Assembly: GCA_019116785.1 (NCBI GenBank)
Contig: DXAZ01000013.1
Location: forward strand, 1-36,317
Source: Candidatus Atopostipes pullistercoris
GTDB taxonomy: Bacteria; Bacillota; Bacilli; Lactobacillales; Carnobacteriaceae_A
Reading direction: 5' to 3'
Length of the DNA: 36,317 bases
Shown: one piece after another, positions 28,158-34,944 of the stretch
How positions within the stretch are numbered: the first letter of the stretch is position 1
How the letters are laid out: the number at the start of each line of letters is the position of its first letter
Notes under the pieces: model-generated
What the model saw: the letters and a program-made list of their open reading frames with translations, nothing else
Database searches by the model: none
What the model was told of the DNA's origin: nothing
Program-made: the position numbers and the translations under genes

Positions 28158-29756
28158 ATGAATGTTGTTAATATTTTACATCTCAAAGTAACAATTGGTA
28201 CACGAAATCTTTTAGATCTTAAAAATCTGCATGTTCAAGAGAAACAAAGAATTGGTCTTGTGGGTAAGAATGGAAGTGGAAAAACTACACTCTTTAAAGC
28301 ATTGCTGGGTGAGGTTGATACAGATATCTCTAATTTTTCAACAAAAGGAAGATTGGCGATGCTTCCGCAATTAAAATATGCCGAAACGACTAAAAGTGGT
28401 GGAGAGATTTCCCAAGATTATATCGTTCAAGTTTTGAATCAGTCGCCAAATATTTTACTAGCGGATGAACCAACGACTAATTTAGATACTTCGCATGTTG
28501 AATGGGTAGAAAGTAAACTTAGTGAATACCAAGGAACAATTCTTCTAATTTCTCACGACCGAACATTACTTGATAGTATTTGCAATACGATATGGGAATT
28601 AGAAGAAGGAGAAATAACAGAATATAAAGGAAATTATTCAGACTACATTGAACAAAAAGAAAACAAAAAGAAGCATCAACAAAAAGAATATGAAAAATTC
28701 AAACAAAAGGAACAACAATTAGAAGAAGCGATTATACAAAAGGATAGACAAGCAGAAAGGGCAACTAAAGCTCCGAAAAATTTGTCTTCATCAGAAGCTC
28801 GAATAAAAGGAGCCAAACCATATTTTGCGAAATTACAAAAAGGTTTACATCAAAATCGAAAGGCACTGCAAACGCGATTAGAAAAACTTGAGGAAATTAA
28901 AAAGCCAAAAGAAGAGTATCCAATTAAAATGACATTGCCTAATACACGTTCTTTTGAAAACAAAGTCATTCTTCGTGCCCAAAAAGTAGCTGGACAAGTG
29001 GGGGATAAAAAACTCTGGAAACCTACAACTTTTTTCATAAGAGGAAAAGATAAAGTAGGGATTATTGGCGCAAATGGTAGCGGAAAGACGACTTTGTTAA
29101 AGAAAATTATGGACAAAGAAGATAAGAGTATTTTTTTATCTCCTGCTGTTAAAATTGGGTATTTTGATCAAAATATAAATCGTTTAGACACTAAAAAGTC
29201 CATTCTTGAAAATGTAAAGGAAGAGTCTAAACAAGATGAGACGCTTATCCGAACAGTTCTTGCACGCTTAGGCTTTTCTAATGAGGATGTTTATAAAGAG
29301 GTTAGTGTATTAAGTGGAGGAGAAAGAGTTAAGGTTTCACTAGCAAAATTATTTGTAAGTGATTGTAACACACTTATTTTAGATGAACCTACTAACTTTT
29401 TAGATGTCTATGCGCTTGAAGCACTCGAAGAGTTATTGATAGAGTACGAAGGAACGGTCTTATTTGTTTCACATGATCGTCAATTTATATCTTCAATTGC
29501 AACCAAAATCTTGTCTTTTGATGATGAGAAAAATCTAGAAATGTTTAACGGAACGTATGAAGAATTTAATCTTTACCATCAAAAGAAAGATAGAGATACA
29601 CAAGCCGAGCAACTCTTGAAAACAGAAATGGCGATAACCTCGGTACTCAATAAATTAAGTGAACCGCTAATTTCTGAATCAGAAAAAGAAGATCTTGAAG
29701 AAGAATTTCAAGAATTAATAACAAAAAAACGAGTACTTGAAGAAGATAACACATAA
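28158..29756 (+). CDS. vmlR: ABC-F ribosome-protection protein, VmlR-like
   Basis: A 532-residue ABC-F protein close to Bacillus VmlR (547 residues), which protects ribosomes from lincosamides, streptogramin A and pleuromutilins. Domain 1 is shortened after Walker A (GKNGSGKTT) and has the odd signature KSGGEISQDY, then LLADEPTTNLD; VmlR shares both traits. The linker contains the VmlR-like stretch ERATKAPKNLSSSEARIKGAKPYF. Domain 2 has GANGSGKTT, LSGGERVKVSLAKLF and LILDEPTNFLD. The acidic C-terminal tail (about 480-532) matches VmlR's extension. The ATG at 28158 follows a perfect AGGAGG; an in-frame ATG at 28110 lies inside the terminator loop. The substrate range is inferred from homology. 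Confidence 0.88.
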   Translation: MNVVNILHLKVTIGTRNLLDLKNLHVQEKQRIGLVGKNGSGKTTLFKALLGEVDTDISNFSTKGRLAMLPQLKYAETTKSGGEISQDYIVQVLNQSPNILLADEPTTNLDTSHVEWVESKLSEYQGTILLISHDRTLLDSICNTIWELEEGEITEYKGNYSDYIEQKENKKKHQQKEYEKFKQKEQQLEEAIIQKDRQAERATKAPKNLSSSEARIKGAKPYFAKLQKGLHQNRKALQTRLEKLEEIKKPKEEYPIKMTLPNTRSFENKVILRAQKVAGQVGDKKLWKPTTFFIRGKDKVGIIGANGSGKTTLLKKIMDKEDKSIFLSPAVKIGYFDQNINRLDTKKSILENVKEESKQDETLIRTVLARLGFSNEDVYKEVSVLSGGERVKVSLAKLFVSDCNTLILDEPTNFLDVYALEALEELLIEYEGTVLFVSHDRQFISSIATKILSFDDEKNLEMFNGTYEEFNLYHQKKDRDTQAEQLLKTEMAITSVLNKLSEPLISESEKEDLEEEFQELITKKRVLEEDNT

Positions 29757-29762
29757 TTAAAG

Positions 29763-29830
29763 CCTTTTATAGGAATCAATGTCAAAGATTCATTTTTATA
29801 GGAATCAAAATGTTTGATTCCTATAAAAGG
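29763..29830. repeat. Triple operator-like repeat at the satD promoter
   Basis: TTTTATAGGAATCAA occurs directly at 29765-29779 and 29794-29808 and inverted at 29814-29828. The second and third copies form a perfect 16-bp palindrome with a three-base centre (29794-29809 with 29813-29828). The first and third form another 16-bp match (29763-29778 with 29815-29830). The inverted copy covers the -35 box and part of the spacer, as expected for a repressor site. No T-run follows, so it is not a terminator. Confidence 0.8.
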
Positions 29831-29842
29831 TTATCATATAAT
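29814..29842 (+). promoter_or_regulatory. satD promoter
   Basis: TTGATT (29814-29819) and TATAAT (29837-29842), 17 bases apart. The start near 29849 leaves only the ribosome site GAGGTGAGG before the ATG. Confidence 0.75.
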
Positions 29843-29860
29843 AGTGTCGAGGTGAGGCAA

Positions 29861-30532
29861 ATGAATAAAAATGAGTATATTGCAATTATTGGCGATATTT
29901 ATGATTCTCGATTATTAGAAGATCGAAAAAAAGTACAAAAAAATTTATTAAATGTCTTAGATTCTATAAATAAAAAATACCAAAAGGAAATAGTATCCAA
30001 ATTTTCGGTTTCAATGGGAGATAGTTTTCAAGGTTTATTAAAAATTTCATCCCCATTTATGCAAATAATTTTTGATATTCAACTTGAACTTTTTCCAGTC
30101 GAAATGCGTTTTGGAATTGGGATTGGTGAAATCACGACCACTATTGATTCTTCAAATTCACAATTAAATGATGGTCCCGCGTATCATCATGCACGAAAAG
30201 CTATTGAATTTATTGAACAAAGCGAACAACAATACGCTACTCGTAAAACAAATATATATTTATCTGATCAAAGAGAGCGTAAAGAAATGGATTTAATCAA
30301 TGCTATTTTTGCATTAAATAAAGCGATAAATTCAAAATGGTCCAATCGACAAACAGAAATTATTAAGTCCTATCTGAGTAACAATGAAAATCAATATGAG
30401 ACTGCTCATGCACTAGATATTGGTCAATCAAGTGTCAGTAAGGCGCTAAAGAGTACAAATTTTTACGCCTTTTTGTCGTCAATAAAAGATATACAAGCGT
30501 ATATAAATCGAGCGGATGGTGAAAGAGGATAA
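29861..30532 (+). CDS. satD: SatD-family protein: cyclase-like domain plus helix-turn-helix
   Basis: A 223-residue SatD-family protein; the family is named for a Streptococcus mutans acid-tolerance locus and its biochemistry is not established. Residues 1-120 look like a class III nucleotide cyclase palm domain: Asp12 in IIGDIYDSR, Asp54 in SMGDSFQGLL (42 residues apart; 44 in adenylyl cyclases), RFGIGIGE (83-90) and GPAYHHARK (105-113), where cyclases have G-x-x-V-N-x-A-x-R. The last Asn/Arg are His/Lys here, so activity is uncertain. Residues 179-199 form a helix-turn-helix (AHALDIGQSSVSKAL) that could bind the upstream repeats. The ATG at 29861 follows GAGGTGAGG; an ATG at 29810 lies upstream of the transcription start. 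It overlaps the DUF3307 gene by one base. The cyclase link is my inference. Confidence 0.8.
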   Translation: MNKNEYIAIIGDIYDSRLLEDRKKVQKNLLNVLDSINKKYQKEIVSKFSVSMGDSFQGLLKISSPFMQIIFDIQLELFPVEMRFGIGIGEITTTIDSSNSQLNDGPAYHHARKAIEFIEQSEQQYATRKTNIYLSDQRERKEMDLINAIFALNKAINSKWSNRQTEIIKSYLSNNENQYETAHALDIGQSSVSKALKSTNFYAFLSSIKDIQAYINRADGERG

Positions 30533-31272
30533 TGTATAAAGAAATCTTTCTTCTGTTTTTTATTGGTCATTTCCTAGGGGATTATTATTTTCAATCGGAT
30601 AAGTCTGTACAAAATCAAAATAAAAAAACTGTTCGATTACATAGTTTGATTTATACCCTGTCTTTATTACTCACTACTTTGCCTGTTATGAATAAAATGA
30701 TATTTATAGTAGTATTAATTCTTTCGTTTACACATTGGTTGATTGATTCTATAAAATATCGCTATAAAGCAACACACGAATTATCTTATGAAAAATTCGT
30801 ATTTATCTATTTATTCGACCAATTACTACATATAATGATTATTTTACTTGGTGGAACTTTTTTAATGCTTCAAACGGTTGATATCCAGTATCAATTGGGT
30901 TTACAAAATATTATTTTACAACTTCAGCTAAATTCAGAATTGATTTTATCCTGGATTCTTATGCTATTAGTGATTTACAAACCTTCTAGTATTAGTATTC
31001 GGATTATTTTAGATCATTTTGAACCAGCACATAAAAAAGAACAAGATGAAGGAATTACCAATGCTGGCGCGTTGATAGGAATTTTTGAACGTCTAATTAT
31101 CTTTTTAATGCTTTATGCAGGTCAATGGACAGCCATTGGTTTCGTACTTACTGCAAAATCAGTCGCTAGATATAATAAAATTTCTGAAGATCCACAGTTT
31201 GCAGAATATTATTTACTAGGAACGTTACTTAGTTCGTTACTTATTATGGTAAGTTATTATCTCATTTTTTGA
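30532..31272 (+). CDS. DUF3307 membrane protein
   Basis: A 246-residue membrane protein of about six to seven segments matching DUF3307, a family commonly encoded next to SatD. The hydrophobic helices carry ordered His/Asp motifs: His13-x3-Asp17 (GHFLGDYYFQ), His37 (RLHSL), His68-x3-Asp72 (THWLIDSIK) and Asp96-x3-His100 (DQLLH). Such pairs recall the membrane-bound metal-dependent hydrolases of the YdjM/DUF457 type, so a metal site in or near the membrane is likely; this is inference. A cytoplasmic loop (DHFEPAHKKEQDEGITNAG, about 162-180) separates two more helices. The TAATG junction with satD implies coupled translation and a joint role. Confidence 0.8.
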   Translation: MYKEIFLLFFIGHFLGDYYFQSDKSVQNQNKKTVRLHSLIYTLSLLLTTLPVMNKMIFIVVLILSFTHWLIDSIKYRYKATHELSYEKFVFIYLFDQLLHIMIILLGGTFLMLQTVDIQYQLGLQNIILQLQLNSELILSWILMLLVIYKPSSISIRIILDHFEPAHKKEQDEGITNAGALIGIFERLIIFLMLYAGQWTAIGFVLTAKSVARYNKISEDPQFAEYYLLGTLLSSLLIMVSYYLIF

Positions 31273-31357
31273 AAGGATACTTAATAGGAAACTAAAAGGA
31301 TCCAAATCATTCAAAATGAATGAATTTCAAGAAAAAATCATTTTATAAGTGTTAATT

Positions 31358-31387
31358 TTGTACTATGAAATCACTTTTATTTATACT
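31358..31387 (+). promoter_or_regulatory. Putative promoter of the YtxH-type gene
   Basis: TTGTAC (31358-31363), 18 bases, then TATACT (31382-31387). The -35 is poor. A small palindrome, TCATTC/GAATGA (31307-31323), lies just upstream. Confidence 0.4.
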
Positions 31388-31427
31388 GTATATATAAATT
31401 AAAAAATTCAATAGAGGAGTGAGCTGG

Positions 31428-31862
31428 ATGAAATTCTCATCATTTGTAAAAGGTATGTTAGTAGGTTTAGGCGTCGGGTACTTATTTGCCCCAAAAAGTG
31501 GAAAAGAAACGAGAAAAGAAATTACTGACAAATTAGAAGACTTAAAAGAACAAGGAATGGATTATGCAGAAACAGCAACTGAAACAGGAGCTGAAATTGC
31601 GGATACGTCAAAACACGCAGCTCAAGATGTAAAATCAACAATGAAAGATGCTGCAGGAGATGTAAAAGAAACAGCACAAGAGTCTGCAGAAAAAGTAGGA
31701 GAAGAAGCAAAAGATGTTAAACATGAAGCGGATAAAGCAACAGATGAAGTGAAATCTACAGCTAAAGATGCAGCCGATGAAGTGAAAGACACTTCAAAAG
31801 ATGCAGCAAAAGATGTAAAAGGAACCGCAAAAGAAGCAACAGACGATGTAAAAAATAAATAA
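31428..31862 (+). CDS. YtxH-domain stress protein with LEA-like repeats
   Basis: A 144-residue protein. A short hydrophobic YtxH segment (FVKGMLVGLGVGYLFAPKSG, about 5-24) would anchor it in or on the membrane, followed by KETRKEI, the family signature. The rest (about 40-144) is a charged, Ala/Lys/Asp/Glu-rich chain with an 11-residue rhythm (A-K-D-A-A-D-E-V-K-D-T type) resembling group 3 LEA proteins and apolipoprotein helices. It contains no Cys or Trp. Such proteins are often stress-induced in Firmicutes. The ATG at 31428 follows GAGGAG; the in-frame TTG-like start at 31419 sits inside that site. Confidence 0.8.
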   Translation: MKFSSFVKGMLVGLGVGYLFAPKSGKETRKEITDKLEDLKEQGMDYAETATETGAEIADTSKHAAQDVKSTMKDAAGDVKETAQESAEKVGEEAKDVKHEADKATDEVKSTAKDAADEVKDTSKDAAKDVKGTAKEATDDVKNK

Positions 31863-31879
31863 CATAAGCAATAAATAAA

Positions 31880-31913
31880 CCTCAAGCCAACCAATGATAT
31901 GGTTGGCTTGAGG
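31880..31913. terminator. Bidirectional hairpin terminator
   Basis: A perfect 14-bp stem, CCTCAAGCCAACCA (31880-31893) with TGGTTGGCTTGAGG (31900-31913), separates convergent genes. The 5' side is A-rich, which gives a better T-run for the minus-strand transcript than for the plus strand. Confidence 0.8.
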
Positions 31914-31933
31914 ACTTTATAAAGACTTATGCA

Positions 31934-32839
31934 TTAATTATCTAAAATTTCATCCCAAGTATCGATATATTCTAAATAAAGGCCCTGAATCTCTTGTATT
32001 TCTAAATTCTCTAATGGATTGTTATTATTAACAATCACAACAATTCCATCGACCGCGATTGGTGCTGTTTCAATGAGTTGTTCAGCTTCATAATCATCTG
32101 GTTCTCTGGAAGTCATTCCAATATCTGCACTTCCATCAATTGCTGAAGTGATGCCTGCACCGGAACCAGGAGCAGTGATATCAATTGTAACATCTGGATT
32201 GAGTTTTCTATAAGCTTCAGAAAATTTTTGGATAGTGGGTTCAACAGAAGTAGAGCCTACAATACTAATAGAGCCAGATAATCCAGAAGGTTCATATTTA
32301 GGAGCGGTTGTATCTACAGACACATAACCATCTTCTTCAACAAGTTCTTGGGCTTGAGCAGAAAACATAAACTTCCAAAAATCTTCAGCAACATCACTTA
32401 ATTCCTGACCATAAGTTACATTGAAATTCCGAATAAGTTGGTAATTTCCTTCTTGTATATTTTCAATTGTCGGTTCAACCTCATCAATCGAAACGGCTTT
32501 TACAGAGGAGTTTAATGAACCCAAAGAAATATAACTGATACCATATAAATCACTTTCAACGGCTTGTATAGTAGCACTGGTACTATTTTGAACGGTTGCT
32601 TTAGGTGATAGAATATCATCTCCATTTTCATCGGTTAAATGAGCGACTGATGTAAAAGCAGAACGTGTTCCAGAGCCAAGTTCCCGCGTATATAAATGAA
32701 TTTCTCGATCGGCTTCAAATTTTTGAGAGGTTAACTGGTTTATGTTGAGAATAAAGTATACTGCTAATCCAAAACCAACAATTGCGCCCCAAAACCACCA
32801 TTGTTTATAAAATTTGTTTTGTTTTTTGTTATTCAACAT
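31934..32839 (-). CDS. Membrane-anchored PstS-like phosphate-binding protein, circularly permuted
   Basis: A 301-residue PstS-family (PBP-like) protein with its two halves in reverse order. Residues 45-176 correspond to the second half of normal PstS: TRELGSGTR, ISYISLGSL, VKAV, VEPTIENI and EEDGYVSV. Residues 187-300 correspond to the first half: SISIVGSTSVEP, GSGAGI, GSADIGMTSRE, VDGIVVIVN and the closing TWDEI. Phosphate ligands from GSTS, SRE and GSGTR are therefore all present and a normal fold is possible. A single N-terminal hydrophobic segment (about 13-31) with no lipobox cysteine suggests an uncleaved membrane anchor rather than a lipoprotein. No pstCAB genes are next to it. The start follows AGGAGG. 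It may bind phosphate as a sensor or accessory receptor. Confidence 0.82.
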   Translation of the reverse strand: MLNNKKQNKFYKQWWFWGAIVGFGLAVYFILNINQLTSQKFEADREIHLYTRELGSGTRSAFTSVAHLTDENGDDILSPKATVQNSTSATIQAVESDLYGISYISLGSLNSSVKAVSIDEVEPTIENIQEGNYQLIRNFNVTYGQELSDVAEDFWKFMFSAQAQELVEEDGYVSVDTTAPKYEPSGLSGSISIVGSTSVEPTIQKFSEAYRKLNPDVTIDITAPGSGAGITSAIDGSADIGMTSREPDDYEAEQLIETAPIAVDGIVVIVNNNNPLENLEIQEIQGLYLEYIDTWDEILDN

Positions 32840-33093
32840 AAATTCCTCCTAAGATCGGTTAAATAATAGCTAGCTTAACAATATACAATAGATCCCAATA
32901 TTCAAAATAAATGGAATGATTAAAACATTTTTTCTTTTTAGATTATGAAGTTAACCGAATTATATCATTAATAAAATAGAAATGAAATATTCAGGAATTT
33001 TAAGGACTAGATTAAGTCACATTTAATCTCTTTTTATAGAAAATATATTGTTTTTTTATAGTAAAAAAAATAATTAAAAATACGATGATTTTT

Positions 33094-33122
33094 TTGACAT
33101 TATTAATAAAACAAGATACTAT
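33094..33122 (+). promoter_or_regulatory. Promoter of the second ABC exporter operon
   Basis: TTGACA (33094-33099), 17 bases, TACTAT (33117-33122). The start near 33129 gives an 85-base leader. The rest of 32851-33093 is AT-rich and contains no promoter for the minus-strand gene that I could assign with confidence. Confidence 0.7.
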
Positions 33123-33174
33123 ACATAGTACTGTAAAAAACAATCCCATATATATATTTACTAATAGTATAGTA
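33117..33174 (+). repeat. Paired operator-like dyads around the ABC exporter start site
   Basis: TACTATACATAGTA (33117-33130) is a perfect dyad that includes the whole -10 box. TACTAATAGTATAGTA (33159-33174) repeats the TACTA/TAGTA arms with a six-base centre, inside the leader. Sites of this size placed on a promoter are typical of MarR/PadR- or TetR-type repressors, but no regulator gene is next to it in the window. Confidence 0.5.
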
Positions 33175-33213
33175 AGATTGAATACAGTTTTTTGGTAGAA
33201 AAGGAGGAATTTT

Positions 33214-34944
33214 ATGGGATTTATGTGGCAATACCTGAAGAAACAACATGGGTATGTATTTGTCAGTCTGATCGGAACCTTCGGAAAAGTAGCAGCTATG
33301 ATAGGTTTACCTACTTTACTAGGAGAAATGATAGATACAGCTCTAATATCAGGTGATTTTAACAAAGCAATTACGATTGGTTGGTGGATGGTAGCTTTAG
33401 GGGTTGTAGGTTTTGTAGGTCGAACGGTGAATACCTATGGAAGTTCACTCGCAACAACCAAAATGACGGAAGATATGCGCAATGACGTCTATGAACAAAT
33501 GACAAATTTCTCGCATGACCAATACAAAGAAATGGGAGTCGCATCTTTAACGACACGTATTTCTACAGATGCCTTTGTACTAATGCAATTTGCAGATCAA
33601 ATTCTTCGAATGGGAATAATGGCACCATTGATGACAATTTCAAGTATTGTTATGATGGTAAGAATCAGTTCAAATTTAATGATTATTTTAATTCCGGCAT
33701 TATTCATAATGGTCGGTATTATTTATTTTTTGGCTAAATTTTTACGTCCATTATCTGAAGAACAACAAAAGAATTTAGACCGCATTAATGGGATTTTTAG
33801 AGAAAACATCAATGGAGCTCGAGTAATCCGTTCATTTACTCAAGAAGAAAATCGATTCAATCGATTTAAAGATGTAAATAATTCATATAAAAATAATAGT
33901 ATGAAGTTATTTAGAACGTTAGGAATTACAGATCCAGCATTCAGTTTTGTAATTGTGAGTATGATTATAATCATTGTTCTTTTTGGTTCTCGTCAAATTG
34001 AATTAGGAAATATGCAAATCGGAGTTTTAACAGCTTTTATTGAATATAGTTTTCACGCATTATTTTCATTATTGATTCTTGCTCAATTATTTATTATGTA
34101 TCCTAGAGCTTCAGTAAGTGCTAGTCGTCTTAAAGAAATTATGGATACAGTTCCTTCTATTCGAGTTAATGAAGATGGAATCACAGAAACAGAAGTTAGA
34201 GGAGAAGTTGAATTTAAAAATGTTTATTTCCAATATCCTGATGCAGATGAGCCTGTTTTAAAGAACATATCTTTTAAAGCTCACAAAGGTCAAACGGTTG
34301 CTTTTATTGGATCTACGGGTAGTGGAAAATCAACGGTTATTCAACTAATTCCAAGATTATACGATGTGACTAAAGGACAAATTTTAGTGGACGGAGTAGA
34401 TGTTAGAGATTATAACTTAGCCGTACTAAGAGATAAAATTGGTTATACACCACAAAAGTCTTTGCTTTTTAGCGGGACAATAGCAGATAATTTAAGATTT
34501 GGTAAAGAAGAAGCTGAACAACCTGATTTTGATCATGCAACTTCAATTTCTCAAGCGTATGAGTTTATTCATAGACTCGAGAAAAAATATAGCGCGGATC
34601 TTGTTGAAGGTGGAACAAACTTTTCTGGGGGTCAGCGTCAAAGATTAGCTATTGCTAGAGCGATTATTGATAAGCCAGAAATTTATATCTTTGATGACAG
34701 TTTTTCTGCTTTAGATTTTAAAACAGATGCAAAAGTAAGAAGATTACTTTCTGAAGAGACGACAGACGCTTTAACATTTATTGTAGCTCAGCGTGTTTCA
34801 TCAATCATTAATGCCGATCAAATTATTGTATTAAATGAAGGGGAAATTGTTGATATTGGAACACATCAAGAATTATTACAAAATAGCGAGCTTTATCAAG
34901 AGATAGCACGCACGCAGCTAAGTGAGGAGGAATTATACGGATGA
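33214..34944 (+). CDS. Heterodimeric ABC exporter 2, degenerate-site subunit
   Basis: A 576-residue ABC half-transporter, membrane domain first (six segments, about 15-305), then the ATPase. Walker A is normal (GSTGSGKST) and the signature NFSGGQRQRL intact. The catalytic Glu is Asp (YIFDDSFSALD) and the switch His is Gln (VAQRVSSI), marking it as the degenerate-site half of a LmrC/BmrC-type heterodimer. It is a relative of the exporter subunit at 12420 but keeps the Walker A glycine that that copy lost. The ATG follows AAGGAGG and the end overlaps the partner gene by ATGA. Drugs or other amphipathic compounds are the usual cargo of this group; nothing here identifies it. Confidence 0.87.
   Translation: MGFMWQYLKKQHGYVFVSLIGTFGKVAAMIGLPTLLGEMIDTALISGDFNKAITIGWWMVALGVVGFVGRTVNTYGSSLATTKMTEDMRNDVYEQMTNFSHDQYKEMGVASLTTRISTDAFVLMQFADQILRMGIMAPLMTISSIVMMVRISSNLMIILIPALFIMVGIIYFLAKFLRPLSEEQQKNLDRINGIFRENINGARVIRSFTQEENRFNRFKDVNNSYKNNSMKLFRTLGITDPAFSFVIVSMIIIIVLFGSRQIELGNMQIGVLTAFIEYSFHALFSLLILAQLFIMYPRASVSASRLKEIMDTVPSIRVNEDGITETEVRGEVEFKNVYFQYPDADEPVLKNISFKAHKGQTVAFIGSTGSGKSTVIQLIPRLYDVTKGQILVDGVDVRDYNLAVLRDKIGYTPQKSLLFSGTIADNLRFGKEEAEQPDFDHATSISQAYEFIHRLEKKYSADLVEGGTNFSGGQRQRLAIARAIIDKPEIYIFDDSFSALDFKTDAKVRRLLSEETTDALTFIVAQRVSSIINADQIIVLNEGEIVDIGTHQELLQNSELYQEIARTQLSEEELYG

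Noticed and set aside
29763-29830. The long palindrome after the VmlR-like gene as a terminator
   Set aside because: No T-run follows on the plus strand, and the repeat overlaps the -35 of the next promoter; an operator fits better.
31307-31323. TCATTC/GAATGA palindrome after the DUF3307 gene as its terminator
   Set aside because: Only six pairs and no T-run; left as an unassigned palindrome.
31522-31894. Antisense ORFs opposite the YtxH-type gene
   Set aside because: They are low-complexity shadows (Leu- or Ser/Phe-rich) of the repetitive sense gene, without ribosome sites.
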